Shown here: positions 28,644 to 37,730 of the stretch, piece after piece | Numbering within the stretch: the stretch's first letter is position 1 | Layout: every line of letters starts with the position of its first letter | From: an uncultured Actinomycetes bacterium | GTDB taxonomy: Bacteria > Actinomycetota > Actinomycetes > Nanopelagicales > Nanopelagicaceae | Length of the DNA: 64,000 nucleotides | Assembly (NCBI GenBank): GCA_903928745.1 | Contig: CAIYRR010000001.1 | Coordinates: 1-64,000, forward strand | Direction of reading: 5' to 3' | Made by a program: the position numbers and the translations under genes | The notes under the pieces: generated by a model | What the model was told of the DNA's origin: nothing | What the model saw: the letters and a program-made list of their open reading frames with translations, nothing else | Database searches by the model: none

Positions 28644-28662
28644 GAGTTCAGTATCTCCTTCA

Positions 28663-29313
28663 TTAACCAGCAAGATGGCGAATTGCAGCGCCAATAACTA
28701 GGACTCCCAGCGTGATCATCACGCAACCTCCAATTGTGCGAAGTTTTACAAGTCGACCTGCATCAGTAGCCAACCAATCCCTCGCAGTTCCTGCTAGAAG
28801 TCCCCAACTTCCATCACACACCAGGCACATCAGAGCAAAGAGCATGCCAAGCAGGAGGAGTTGCCCGGTAACTTGACCGCGATCGCGATCGATAAATTGT
28901 GGAAGCACGGCAGCATTGAAAACCAAAATCTTCGGATTCAACAGTGCGACCCAGAGACCTTGCCTCATTGTTGTGAGCGCTGAAGGTTGTAATTCGCCTT
29001 TCGCCGACATGCTCGCCGCATGAACATGGCGATGGCGAATCGCATCAATTCCGAGATAGACGAGATAAGCGCCACCTCCCCATTGAACAGTGGCGTATGC
29101 GATATCTGAACGTTGCAAAATGGGGCCAAGTCCAACTGCGACGAGCACAGACAAAATGAGTGTCCCGATTGCGTTACCGAGAACTGTGAAGAGCGCCGTT
29201 TTGCGACCCCAAGAAATAGCCCGAGCGATAATAAAGAGAACACTGGGACCAGGTGCTAGAACAATAAGAAGTGAGGACGCGACGTATTCCCAAATCCGCG
29301 TCGGTACGATCAT
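28663..29313 (-). CDS. LysE/RhtB family amino-acid exporter
   Basis: Six-helix membrane protein of 216 aa. The N-terminal LLIVLAPGPSVLFIIARAISWG contains the family GPxxLxxxxxxxxxG pattern, and ALLNPKILVFNAAVLPQF is the second LysE/RhtB signature. These carriers export amino acids or homoserine lactones; the substrate is not predictable. It lies upstream of the nuclease gene on the same strand with a 19-base gap, so the two may be co-transcribed. Confidence 0.88.
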   Translation of the reverse strand: MIVPTRIWEYVASSLLIVLAPGPSVLFIIARAISWGRKTALFTVLGNAIGTLILSVLVAVGLGPILQRSDIAYATVQWGGGAYLVYLGIDAIRHRHVHAASMSAKGELQPSALTTMRQGLWVALLNPKILVFNAAVLPQFIDRDRGQVTGQLLLLGMLFALMCLVCDGSWGLLAGTARDWLATDAGRLVKLRTIGGCVMITLGVLVIGAAIRHLAG

Positions 29314-29330
29314 TGTGCAATATTAACTGA

Positions 29331-29374
29331 GATTAGAAAGAGTTGGGGAACACTTACCCCAACTCTTTCTAATC
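29331..29374. terminator. Perfect 18-bp hairpin downstream of the NCS2 permease gene
   Basis: An 18-bp perfect inverted repeat (GATTAGAAAGAGTTGGGG and its complement) with an 8-base loop. It lies 19 bases past the stop of the NCS2 gene (minus strand) and before the LysE start. Position fits a terminator of the permease transcript, but neither strand has a U-tract after the stem. Confidence 0.6.
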
Positions 29375-29393
29375 TTGCAATATCTTGAAGGGA

Positions 29394-30656
29394 CTAGCTT
29401 GCGTTACCGCGGCTCTGAGCGATTCCGTGGAGAACTTGATATCCCACCACCGCTACGAGTGTTGCGTTGATGATTCCACCAAATGTGTAGTCGCCACTTG
29501 TCCAAGACATATCGGCAATACCGATGATCAAGGCAGAAGCAGCGATGATGAGGTTGGTTGAATCGGCAAAGTTCACTTTGCCCTCGATCCAGATGCGTGC
29601 ACCTAGGACACCGATCATTCCAAAGAGTGCGACACCAACTCCGCCGAGCGCCCCGATTGGAGTTGCGCTGAGAACCGCTCCAAATTTAGGGGAGAGGGAG
29701 AGGCAAATCGCCCCAACTCCGGCAACCCAATAAGCAGCTGTGGAATATACGCGCGTAGCTGCCATTACACCGATGTTCTCGGCATAGGTAGTAGTTCCTG
29801 AACCTCCACCAGCGCCAGCTAGCGTTGTTGAAATTCCATCTGCAAAGAGAGCCATACCCATCTGGTCATCAAGATTCTTACCGGTCATCGCCGAGACCGC
29901 TTTAACGTGACCGACGTTTTCTGCAATGAGGACAAGAACAACAGGTAAGAAGAGTGCAATTGCCTTTCCGTTAAATGTTGGACTTGTGAAGTGAGGCATA
30001 GCAAACATTGATGCTGCCTTGATTCCACTTGTATCAACATCTCCACGGATAAGTGCAACTACGTAGCCGACGACAAGGCCCAAGAAGATGCTGATGCGAC
30101 CCATGAAGCCTCGTGAAAACGCAGAGATTAAACCGATGGAAGCCAAAGTAATTATTCCAACGAGTGGTCCTTTGACGAAGTTATTTTTTGCAGCGCCAGC
30201 CAAATTGAGGCCAATCACCATAACGATGGTTCCAGTAACAAGTGGAGGAAGCATCCAGTTGATCCAACCAATTCCGGCGCCTTTAACGATGAGGCCAATC
30301 ACTGCCAAAATGATTCCTGTGGCAACGACGCCACCTAATGCGTTCGACATTCCACCACCGGCTTTAGCCGCAGCAATTGGAGCGAGAAATGCGAATGATG
30401 ATCCCAAGTAGCTTGGTACACGATTCTTCGTGATTGTTAGGAAAATTAGAGTTCCGACTCCGGAGAAAAAGAGAGTGGTTGTTGGTGGTAAGCCAGTGAT
30501 GATTGGGACAAGGAATGTGGCGCCGAACATTGCAGCAATATGTTGCACTCCAACGCCGATTGTGCGGGGCCAACTCAAACGTTCGTCGGTTGAAACAACT
30601 TCCCCGGCACCGATTGTCTTTCCAGTGCCATGAAGCTTCCACGAGAGTAGCGACAT
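29394..30656 (-). CDS. NCS2 family nucleobase permease, uracil-permease-like
   Basis: Membrane transporter of 420 aa with about 12-14 helices. The NCS2 signature region ENVGHVKAVSAMTG and the GGSGTTTYAENIGVMAATRV segment, with the TM10 glutamate, resemble UraA/PyrP uracil:proton symporters more than xanthine/urate permeases. The start (ATG 30656) has AGGAAGG upstream. It is divergent from padR, with 226 bases between starts; apart from the PadR-proximal repeats I see no clear regulatory RNA in that gap. Confidence 0.88.
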   Translation of the reverse strand: MSLLSWKLHGTGKTIGAGEVVSTDERLSWPRTIGVGVQHIAAMFGATFLVPIITGLPPTTTLFFSGVGTLIFLTITKNRVPSYLGSSFAFLAPIAAAKAGGGMSNALGGVVATGIILAVIGLIVKGAGIGWINWMLPPLVTGTIVMVIGLNLAGAAKNNFVKGPLVGIITLASIGLISAFSRGFMGRISIFLGLVVGYVVALIRGDVDTSGIKAASMFAMPHFTSPTFNGKAIALFLPVVLVLIAENVGHVKAVSAMTGKNLDDQMGMALFADGISTTLAGAGGGSGTTTYAENIGVMAATRVYSTAAYWVAGVGAICLSLSPKFGAVLSATPIGALGGVGVALFGMIGVLGARIWIEGKVNFADSTNLIIAASALIIGIADMSWTSGDYTFGGIINATLVAVVGYQVLHGIAQSRGNAS

Positions 30657-30832
30657 CTATGAATTCCTTCCTCAGTTAATGCGAAATCACCACAAAGGGT
30701 GCGTGCATTAGGAATTAACGGGGAAGCGCTATAACCCTAGGTCGACTCCCTCACGAGTGTGCGCATACGCATGAGTACGCCACGCCGAAGGGACGATCAG
30801 CCAAGTTGCGTCTATGAAACATATCGGCTTTA

Positions 30833-30858
30833 ATATCGTATCGATATATCGTATCGAT
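30833..30858. promoter_or_regulatory. Tandem 13-bp repeats with TATCGATA palindromes, candidate PadR operator
   Basis: Two exact, head-to-tail copies of ATATCGTATCGAT, each containing the palindrome TATCGATA (30839-30846 and 30852-30859). They end 24 bases before the padR GTG start, covering the likely core promoter. Position suggests autoregulation of padR-ino1 and perhaps also of the divergent permease. Confidence 0.6.
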
Positions 30859-30882
30859 ATATCCACGCGATAGGAGGTCATC

Positions 30883-31419
30883 GTGCGCTCTCGAAGTGAG
30901 TCATTGGAGTTCGCCCTGCTGGGCCTTTTGGCACAGAACGAACTTCACGGATACGAGTTGCGCAAGCGACTGATAGCCATTTATGGCCCTTTCCGAGCGC
31001 TCTCTTTCTCAGTCCTCTATCCGCAATTGCGCCGCATGCTGGTTGCTGGGCTGATTGAAGAGTCAGTATCGGTGGAGCCAGGAGCATCTCGGCGCTCGCG
31101 AATTGTTTATCGCCTCTCACAGGCAGGTAGAGACAAATTCTCCCTCCTGACTGAAACGGTAAGTCCGGATACATGGGAGGACGAAGGCTTTGAAGTTCGC
31201 TTTGCCTTTTTTAGTCCAACATCCTCCGTCAATAGGGTGCGCATTTTGGAAGGGCGTCATCGTCGTCTTAAGGAACGCGCAGAGGTTTTGCGAAATGAAT
31301 TGGAAAGATCCCCGGTAGGTATCGATAAGTACTTAGAGGAATGGCGCCGTCATTCCCTCGAATCAGCCGATCGCGAAATCGCTTGGCTTGAAGACATGAT
31401 TAAGACCGAGAGGAAATAA
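30883..31419 (+). CDS. PadR family transcriptional regulator
   Basis: Winged-helix regulator of 178 aa. The N-terminal domain (about residues 5-85) starts [24 protein letters not shown], the PadR hallmark, and ends with [13 protein letters not shown]. The C-terminal helical dimerisation region (~105-178) places it in the long PadR subclass. GTG start with TAGGAGG upstream. It sits one base before ino1, as Rv0047c does beside ino1 (Rv0046c), so it probably controls inositol synthesis; the effector is unknown. Confidence 0.92.
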   Translation: MRSRSESLEFALLGLLAQNELHGYELRKRLIAIYGPFRALSFSVLYPQLRRMLVAGLIEESVSVEPGASRRSRIVYRLSQAGRDKFSLLTETVSPDTWEDEGFEVRFAFFSPTSSVNRVRILEGRHRRLKERAEVLRNELERSPVGIDKYLEEWRRHSLESADREIAWLEDMIKTERK

Positions 31420-31420
31420 A

Positions 31421-32518
31421 GTGAATATCCAAACAGGTAAAGGCGACATTCGAGTTGCCATTGTTGGCGTAGGTAACTGCGCCAATTCCCTTGTTCAAGG
31501 TGTCGTTTACTACAAAGATGCACCCGAGAATCAAGAAATCCCCGGTCTTATGCATGCAGTTGTTGGTAGTTATCACATCAACAATGTGAAATTTGTGGCC
31601 GCATTCGATGTTGATGCAAAAAAGGTTGGTCTAGACCTAGCCGATGCGATTTGGGCAAGTGAAAATAACACCATCAAGTTTGCAGATGTTGCCCAAACAG
31701 GTGTGAGCGTTCAACGTGGTGTTACACATGATGGTCTTGGAAAGTATTACCGCGAAACCATCACCGAGTCGGATGCTCCTGCTGTAGATGTTGTCCAGGT
31801 TCTGAAAGATGAAGCGGTAGATGTTCTGATTTGCTACCTACCGGTTGGCTCTGAAGTTGCTGCGAAATTCTATGCTCAATGTGCCATCGATGCAGGGTGT
31901 GCTTTCGTTAATGCGCTTCCAGTATTTATTGCATCCGATCCTGTATGGGCTGATAAGTTCACAAAAGCCGGTCTTCCAATCGTGGGGGATGACATTAAGA
32001 GCCAAGTGGGTGCAACGATTACTCACCGAATAATGGCAAAACTCTTTCAAGATCGAGGAGTCCACTTGGATCGCACCTACCAGCTCAACGTAGGTGGAAA
32101 TATGGACTTTAAGAACATGTTGGAGCGCGATCGTTTGGAATCCAAGAAGATTTCAAAGACGAATTCGGTAACCTCTCAATTGGAACATGACTTAGGTGCG
32201 CGTAACGTGCACATTGGGCCATCTGATTACATTCCTTGGCTCGATGATCGCAAGTGGGCCTACGTTCGTCTAGAAGGCCGTGCCTTTGGCGACGTTCCAC
32301 TAAATCTTGAATACAAACTAGAAGTATGGGATTCACCGAACTCTGCTGGCGTGATTATCGATGCGCTTCGTTGCGCGAAAATCGGATTAGACCGAGGTAT
32401 TGGTGGGCCACTTCTATCGCCAGCCAGTTACTTTATGAAAACTCCTCCGGTGCAATACACGGATGAACAAGCTCATGTTCGCACTGAGGAATTTATTGCC
32501 GGAACTATCGAAAGATAA
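31421..32518 (+). CDS. ino1: myo-Inositol-1-phosphate synthase
   Basis: Converts glucose 6-phosphate to inositol 1-phosphate with bound NAD, the first step to phosphatidylinositol, PIMs and mycothiol. The 365-aa length is the short actinobacterial form. Diagnostic segments are [16 protein letters not shown] (NAD-binding), [27 protein letters not shown] and [16 protein letters not shown] start one base after padR, coupling both genes. A strong terminator follows at 32558. Confidence 0.96.
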   Translation: MNIQTGKGDIRVAIVGVGNCANSLVQGVVYYKDAPENQEIPGLMHAVVGSYHINNVKFVAAFDVDAKKVGLDLADAIWASENNTIKFADVAQTGVSVQRGVTHDGLGKYYRETITESDAPAVDVVQVLKDEAVDVLICYLPVGSEVAAKFYAQCAIDAGCAFVNALPVFIASDPVWADKFTKAGLPIVGDDIKSQVGATITHRIMAKLFQDRGVHLDRTYQLNVGGNMDFKNMLERDRLESKKISKTNSVTSQLEHDLGARNVHIGPSDYIPWLDDRKWAYVRLEGRAFGDVPLNLEYKLEVWDSPNSAGVIIDALRCAKIGLDRGIGGPLLSPASYFMKTPPVQYTDEQAHVRTEEFIAGTIER

Positions 32519-32557
32519 ATCTGAAATATGAGTTGTAGCCATTAATTTATGGCAAAG

Positions 32558-32590
32558 AAAACTCCCCCCGATTAACTCGGGGGGAGTTTT
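32558..32590. terminator. Bidirectional intrinsic terminator
   Basis: Stem of 14 bp (32558-32571 with 32577-32590; core CTCCCCCCGA/TCGGGGGGAG), loop of five bases, and A/T runs on both flanks that give U-rich tails in either direction. It separates the convergent ino1 and membrane-protein genes and should stop both. Confidence 0.9.
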
Positions 32591-32616
32591 TCTTCACCCT
32601 CACGGAGAGTAGAGGG

Positions 32617-33198
32617 CTAGATCGTCGCGTCTTCTGGAGTGCGACGAAGATGAACCCACCCTGCCATGGAAAGTATGAGCAATAGGAGTCCGCCTAGAAG
32701 TGAAACTCCTGCAGAGATTCGTGCAATCTGTCCGATCTCCCAAAATGCATAAGCAGTCAAGAGAGTTCCACGAAGTGTTGTTCCCTTAAATACAGTATCC
32801 AAAGTTGCGAGTGCTGATGCAGCAGCTTTTTGAAGCGCTGGATCATTTGGAGCAGCAGCTGCAGCACCTGAAGCAGTACGGCTAGCAGTAGAAGCATCTG
32901 CGTAAGTTGCCATGCGTGAAAGATGGAAACCTAGGTAGTGATCTGCATACATTTGTGCTTGCTTACCAGTGGTCATCAACTTGCCACCATTGTCTTTGAA
33001 GAAAGCTGTTGTTGATGCATCTTCATCTGAGTTACCTGTTGCTGCTGGAATAGTGATCTTCTGTGCTACCAATTGTCCCGAGACAGCACTATCTGAAAAG
33101 CTATAGCCCCAGTTCATGAGACCTGCTGCAACAAAAAGAAAAAGACTTAAACCAAATCCGACTAACGTGACGATACCGTCAAAAGTACGACGTTTCAT
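32617..33198 (-). CDS. Uncharacterised two-helix membrane protein
   Basis: Protein of 193 aa, unrecognised. An N-terminal helix (about residues 10-30, IVTLVGFGLSLFLFVAAGLMNWG) and a C-terminal helix (~160-180, ISAGVSLLGGLLLLILSMAG) bracket a ~125-residue domain that should face outside. That domain is rich in Ala, Ser and Thr and includes HLSRMATYADASTASRT. The protein ends with a short charged tail (HLRRTPEDATI). A GGAGAG ribosome-binding site precedes the ATG. Transcribed alone, converging on ino1. Confidence 0.75.
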   Translation of the reverse strand: MKRRTFDGIVTLVGFGLSLFLFVAAGLMNWGYSFSDSAVSGQLVAQKITIPAATGNSDEDASTTAFFKDNGGKLMTTGKQAQMYADHYLGFHLSRMATYADASTASRTASGAAAAAPNDPALQKAAASALATLDTVFKGTTLRGTLLTAYAFWEIGQIARISAGVSLLGGLLLLILSMAGWVHLRRTPEDATI

Positions 33199-33355
33199 TG
33201 TTTTCTCTCCTTTTAGTATTCATCAATGTATGAACATGCACATTGAACACTCATCGTTAGAGAGTAGAAGGAGAACTCGTGAGTGTTAGCCCCTGCAAAA
33301 TTGTGATTTAGGTTAAGAAGTTGCCTGGCTCACTTGAAGGTTTCTTGCGGTTTTT

Positions 33356-33673
33356 TTATAGGTGACGAGCACAAAGAGATTGGCCGTCGGGTCCAACCTC
33401 ATAGTGCTGGCAGGAAACACCTAGTCGGTCAAAGGCTTTATCGCCATAGTGCGTGCGGTAGGCGAGTGCCAATAGCACGCGAAGATTTGTATCGCCATCA
33501 GCACGAATGCCAAATGCTTTTGCGGTTCGGCTCACAGTATTTTCTACTACTTTTTCCGTGTGCGCAGTCTCTCGTGCAATGGATGAATTTGATTTTCCTT
33601 CGCAGAGCAAATCCATAACGAGGCGTTCAAATGGCGTGAGATCTCTTGTAGCGATGGTGATATCAATTGCCAT
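33356..33673 (-). CDS. Single-domain LuxR-type HTH protein with C-terminal CxH/CxxH motif
   Basis: Protein of 105 aa. Residues ~10-70 are a LuxR/GerE HTH (LTPFERLVMDLLCEGKSNSS, then EKVVENTVSRTAKAFGI). There is no receiver or ligand domain. The last 25 residues contain CQHYEVGPDGQSLCARH, a C-x-H ... C-x-x-H arrangement that could bind a metal. It probably binds DNA as a dimer; targets are unknown. A poly-T run just past the stop has no stem, so I do not call a terminator. Confidence 0.75.
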   Translation of the reverse strand: MAIDITIATRDLTPFERLVMDLLCEGKSNSSIARETAHTEKVVENTVSRTAKAFGIRADGDTNLRVLLALAYRTHYGDKAFDRLGVSCQHYEVGPDGQSLCARHL

Positions 33674-33758
33674 GATGCGCGGGGGCCTCTCCCAAACTTT
33701 TGAGTATTAACTCTCTTGACACTCGTACTTTAGTGGTGCTCACCCATAAGATTGCCAA

Positions 33759-34511
33759 ATGGATGAAGTATTGGCAAGAGTTGACGGGCCTGTGTTGGTT
33801 CTCACAATCAATAGACCAGCCAAAATGAACGCGATCACCCGAGGGATGTATGCGGGGTTATCCCAACATCTGAGCGAAGCCGCCCAAAATTTCGCAATTC
33901 GGGCAGTGGTAATCCAGGGCGCTGGCGAGCATTTCACAGCCGGAAATGACATCTATGACTTCATTGAGGAGCCACCCACGGGCCCAGATTCCCCAGTGAG
34001 TCGATTCTTGGAGGTTATTCACAACTTTCCTAAGCCTTTAATTGCCGCGGTACAAGGAAATGCAGTGGGAATTGGCACAACGATGCTCTTTCACTGCGAA
34101 ATCGTTTTTGCCACAGAGAGTGCAAATTTCTCCATGCCTTTTGTCTCCTTGGGCCTCGTGCCAGAAGCTGGATCAAGTTACATTTTCCCCGCACTGGCTG
34201 GGTATCAAGAAGCTGCGCGGATATTTCTAACAGGAGATAGCTTCAGCGCGAAAGATGCAAAAGGATACGGATTAGTAAGTTTCATCAGTGATGACGCGCA
34301 AGAGCAAGCACTTGCAATGGCGCATCGAATAGCAGAGCAACCACCTACCTCAGTGATTAATACGAAGGCACTTCTCAAAGCGCGTTCTCATGACGCAATC
34401 ACAGCGGTCATGAAAGTTGAAGGTGAATTGTTTATGCTGGCTTTGCAATCTGATGAGGCCATGACGGCCTTTATGAAATTCACTTCCAAGAAAGACAAAG
34501 GGGCTAAGTAA
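33759..34511 (+). CDS. Enoyl-CoA hydratase/isomerase family protein
   Basis: Crotonase-fold protein of 250 aa. The oxyanion-hole motifs are HFTAGNDIYDF and VQGNAVGIGTTMLFHC, and a single catalytic glutamate appears in LGLVPEAGSSYIFP. Enoyl-CoA isomerases often retain just one acidic residue, so it may be an isomerase rather than a hydratase. It is the first gene of a possible four-gene unit; its stop overlaps the SDR start. Confidence 0.88.
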   Translation: MDEVLARVDGPVLVLTINRPAKMNAITRGMYAGLSQHLSEAAQNFAIRAVVIQGAGEHFTAGNDIYDFIEEPPTGPDSPVSRFLEVIHNFPKPLIAAVQGNAVGIGTTMLFHCEIVFATESANFSMPFVSLGLVPEAGSSYIFPALAGYQEAARIFLTGDSFSAKDAKGYGLVSFISDDAQEQALAMAHRIAEQPPTSVINTKALLKARSHDAITAVMKVEGELFMLALQSDEAMTAFMKFTSKKDKGAK

Positions 34512-35341
34512 TGAGTCTGCAAGGAAAGCGAATATTCATCACTGGAGGCTCACGAGGCATTGGGCTGGCAATCGCTTTGAAGGCAGCAGCTGATGGCGCA
34601 TCAATTGCCATTGCTGCGAAGACTACTGAGGCTAATCCGAAATTACCCGGAACCATTTTTACTGCAGCCAAGGAAATTGAAGAAGCCGGAGGCATTGCTC
34701 TTCCTATTCAATGCGATCTTCGCGATGAGAATCAAATCGCCGATGCAGTGGCGCGCGCGGCGCAGGAATTCGGCGGGATAGATATTTTGATTAATAATGC
34801 AAGCGCAATTAATCTCACAAGAACTGAGGAAACACCTGCCAAGCGTTTTGATCTTATGTTTGATGTAAATGTTCGCGGAACTTTCTTGACTTCACAAGCA
34901 GCAATTCCATTTCTTCGGGAGTCCGCAAAGGCAGGAAGAAACCCGCATATTTTGACTCTTTCTCCGCCTCTATCGATGAAGCCTAAATGGTTCAAGAATC
35001 ATGTTGCTTACACAATGGCGAAATATGGAATGAGCATGTGTGTTCTCGGGATGTCCGAGGAATTTCGACGCGATGCAATAGCAGTGAATGCTCTCTGGCC
35101 TCGGACTGCAATTGATACTGCTGCATTAGCGATGATTCCTGGTGTTGATACCGCCGCTTGCCGAACTCCTGAAATCTTGGCTGATGCTGCGTATGCAATA
35201 TTTCACCGAGACTCAAAAGAATGTACAGGTAATTTCTTTGTGGATGATGAAGTTTTAGCCAGCGAGGGAATTACAGATTTAGAGAAGTATTCCGTTGTTC
35301 CAGGAACTAAAGACTTTCTTGTCGACTTCTTTCTCGACTAA
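34511..35341 (+). CDS. HSDL2-like short-chain dehydrogenase
   Basis: NAD(P)-dependent oxidoreductase of 276 aa. The cofactor motif FITGGSRGIGLAIALKAA is followed by the long insertion typical of hydroxysteroid-dehydrogenase-like protein 2 (AKTTEANPKLPGTIFTAAKEI). NNASAI and YTMAKYGMS (Y-x3-K) are present. The usual catalytic serine strand reads LTLSPPL, as in HSDL2 proteins. The one-base overlap with the crotonase gene suggests both act on the same acyl-CoA-type substrate. Confidence 0.88.
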   Translation: MSLQGKRIFITGGSRGIGLAIALKAAADGASIAIAAKTTEANPKLPGTIFTAAKEIEEAGGIALPIQCDLRDENQIADAVARAAQEFGGIDILINNASAINLTRTEETPAKRFDLMFDVNVRGTFLTSQAAIPFLRESAKAGRNPHILTLSPPLSMKPKWFKNHVAYTMAKYGMSMCVLGMSEEFRRDAIAVNALWPRTAIDTAALAMIPGVDTAACRTPEILADAAYAIFHRDSKECTGNFFVDDEVLASEGITDLEKYSVVPGTKDFLVDFFLD

Positions 35342-35373
35342 GATTTCTTGCGAAGCACTTCTAAGGGGAATGA

Positions 35374-36852
35374 ATGTCTAACCAATCCGTAAACCCACGT
35401 ACCGGAGAGAAATTCGGTCCCATATTCATTTCTACCTCCTTGGCGGCCATTGACGAGACGATTTCTCTTTCCGTACTCGCTTTTGAATCTTGGTCACGAA
35501 CAAAACCTTCTGAGCGTGCACGCATACTCAGTGCCATGGCAGATGCGTTAGATGAGCACACTGAATCACTCGTTGACATCGCAGATGAAGAGACGGGACT
35601 CGGAAGAGTTCGCCTGACGGGAGAGGTTGCTCGTACTACTTTTCAAATTCGTGCATTTGCCAAAGCGCTATCGGTAAACCTTTTCGTGGAAGAGGAAATT
35701 GATGAAGTCCAAGATGGCGCGCCACCCCAAGGCCATCCGCGGTTTATCCGCACGTTGCGAGGGATCGGTCCTGTCGCCATTTTTGGTGCGAGTAATTTTC
35801 CCTTTGCATTTAGCACCTTTGGAGGCGATACGGCATCTGCCTTAGCGGCAGGTTGTTCGGTGGTCATCAAGGCGCATCCTGCTCATCCTCAGACCGCCCA
35901 ACTTACTTTTGATATCGCGTCGCGCGCATTGGCTGGCGCCGGAGCGCCGGCAGGGTTGGTCGCACTGGCACATGGCTACGAATGTGGCACTTTAATGATT
36001 ACCGACCCAAGAATCAGCGCTGGCGCATTTACCGGGTCTAGGACAGGTGGGCGCGCGCTCTTTGATTTGGCCCAATCTCGCGAGTACCCAATTCCTTTCT
36101 ATGGCGAATTGGGAAGTATAAATCCAGTGGTCGCACTGGCTGGCGCCCTCGATGATCCAAAAGCCTTTGTCACTTCGTATCTCGATTCATTGCTCATGGG
36201 TAACGGGCAATTTTGTACCAACCCAAGTGTTCTATTTACCCCTGAAAGCGTTTCACTTGTTGCTGAAATTCAAGAGCAAATTGCAACAAGAGACCTAGCG
36301 CCATTTCTCAGCGAAGCCACTAAGAAACTTCATGATGCCAACCGTGCCCAGCTCATACATTCGATTGAGGCCATTTCTTGTGAAGGCAAGACGGTTGATA
36401 ATCCTGGTTTCTATTCCACACCACTTGTTTTGGTTGTGAAGGCAAGTGACATTAACGAACAAATATCTGACATTGCGGAGGAATGTTTTGGCCCTACTGG
36501 AGTTGTCATTACTTACACGAGTATTGAACAAGTAATTGCGCTGTTGAGGCAGATGGAAGGCGCACTCGCCGGTTGTCTCTTTGCTTCAGAGACAGATGTA
36601 GCTGCGCCTCGAATTCTTGATGCCCTAGCGAGTATGTGCGGACGTGTTGCCTTTAACGCGTGGCCAACGGGCGTAGCTGTAACGTACGGCCAACATCATG
36701 GTGGTCCATATCCTGCATCGACTTCTTCTTTACACACTTCCGTCGGCACTTATGCGATTACTCGTTTCCTTCGTCCGGTCACTTTCCAAGGCTTGCCAAT
36801 AGAATTATATGAAACAATGAACGCATCACTTTTGAAGGGAATTAGGGAATGA
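35374..36852 (+). CDS. Aldehyde dehydrogenase, 2,5-dioxopentanoate (ketoglutarate semialdehyde) dehydrogenase-like
   Basis: Aldehyde dehydrogenase of 492 aa. The N-terminal catalytic region shows GPVAIFGASNFPFAFSTFGG, an NADP-type motif, then AFTGSRTGGRALFDLA, the general-base glutamate in YGELGSINPVV, and the catalytic Cys in MGNGQFCTNPSV. These variants are characteristic of the alpha-ketoglutarate semialdehyde dehydrogenases that finish the oxidative (Weimberg-type) pathways for pentoses, glucarate or hydroxyproline. It overlaps the FAH gene by four bases. Confidence 0.85.
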   Translation: MSNQSVNPRTGEKFGPIFISTSLAAIDETISLSVLAFESWSRTKPSERARILSAMADALDEHTESLVDIADEETGLGRVRLTGEVARTTFQIRAFAKALSVNLFVEEEIDEVQDGAPPQGHPRFIRTLRGIGPVAIFGASNFPFAFSTFGGDTASALAAGCSVVIKAHPAHPQTAQLTFDIASRALAGAGAPAGLVALAHGYECGTLMITDPRISAGAFTGSRTGGRALFDLAQSREYPIPFYGELGSINPVVALAGALDDPKAFVTSYLDSLLMGNGQFCTNPSVLFTPESVSLVAEIQEQIATRDLAPFLSEATKKLHDANRAQLIHSIEAISCEGKTVDNPGFYSTPLVLVVKASDINEQISDIAEECFGPTGVVITYTSIEQVIALLRQMEGALAGCLFASETDVAAPRILDALASMCGRVAFNAWPTGVAVTYGQHHGGPYPASTSSLHTSVGTYAITRFLRPVTFQGLPIELYETMNASLLKGIRE

Positions 36853-37694
36853 AACTTGCTCGCCTAGGGGAGTTCGGCAAAGAGAGGGCCGCGGTCGTCC
36901 TGAATGAATCCGAGGCAGTATTTGTTGATGATCTTGTCGGGGATTGGGATCGCCTAGGACTTGAATCTGGGGCGATGGAAAGAATTCAACAGACCGATCT
37001 TTCAGCGCGACACCGGGTTAAATTATCGGATTTTCGCCTAGGATCACCGGTCGCACGCCCTACGAAAGTCATTTGTGTAGGCCTTAATTATGCCCAGCAT
37101 GCAATCGAGACTGGCGCAACGTTGCCCCCTGAACCTGTGATCTTTATGAAAGCGCCAGATACTGTCGTCGGTGGCTTTGATGACATTGTCGTTCCCCCTG
37201 GTTCGACAAAGACAGATTACGAAGTAGAAATCTGTGTTGTCATTGGGAAGAGGGCCCTTTATTTGGATTCCCCAGCGGATGCTCGTGAGCACATTTTGGG
37301 GTACACAATTTCGCAAGATATTTCTGAACGCCACTGGCAGGTAGAGCGAAGCGGTCAATGGGTCAAGGGAAAGTCTTTCCCTACTTTTAATCCGATGGGT
37401 CCGTGGATTGTAACCGCAGACTCTCTTGATCCGACCGATCTTCATATCTGGTGCAATGTTGATGGAGAGCAACGTCAAGATTCTCGTACGAGCGATTTAG
37501 TTTTTGGGATTGATCATTGTGTCTGGTACATCAGTCAATTTATGGAACTCAAGGCGGGAGATGTTATAAATACAGGAACTCCTCAAGGAGTAGGTATGGG
37601 TTTCAAGCCTGAGAAGTACATTCATGGCGGGGAAATTGTTGAAACAGGAATTGAAGGAATCGGCACCATTAGATCGAAAGTTGTGAACGCCTAA
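36849..37694 (+). CDS. Fumarylacetoacetate hydrolase (FAH) family protein
   Basis: Protein of 281 aa. Metal-site residues are visible in DYEVEICVVIGK (E-x-E pattern), and CVGLNYAQHAIETG, GYTISQDISERHWQ and GKSFPTFNPMGPWIVT are typical of the group containing 2,4-diketo-3-deoxy-L-rhamnonate/fuconate hydrolase and 2-keto-3-deoxy-pentonate dehydratase. Coupling to a ketoglutarate-semialdehyde-type dehydrogenase favours a sugar-acid role, but the reaction cannot be fixed from sequence. Confidence 0.85.
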   Translation: MKLARLGEFGKERAAVVLNESEAVFVDDLVGDWDRLGLESGAMERIQQTDLSARHRVKLSDFRLGSPVARPTKVICVGLNYAQHAIETGATLPPEPVIFMKAPDTVVGGFDDIVVPPGSTKTDYEVEICVVIGKRALYLDSPADAREHILGYTISQDISERHWQVERSGQWVKGKSFPTFNPMGPWIVTADSLDPTDLHIWCNVDGEQRQDSRTSDLVFGIDHCVWYISQFMELKAGDVINTGTPQGVGMGFKPEKYIHGGEIVETGIEGIGTIRSKVVNA

Positions 37695-37730
37695 TAGGGT
37701 TTGCTGAGAGTCTCATATCGGTTTTCGTGC

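Noticed and set aside
33279..33311. Ten-codon ORF with AAGGAG six bases upstream, a possible leader peptide
   Set aside because: No regulated gene follows on that strand and nothing else supports translation.
33350..33360. Poly-T run next to the mini LuxR gene, terminator-like
   Set aside because: No stable stem precedes it on the plus strand and it is on the wrong side for the minus-strand gene.
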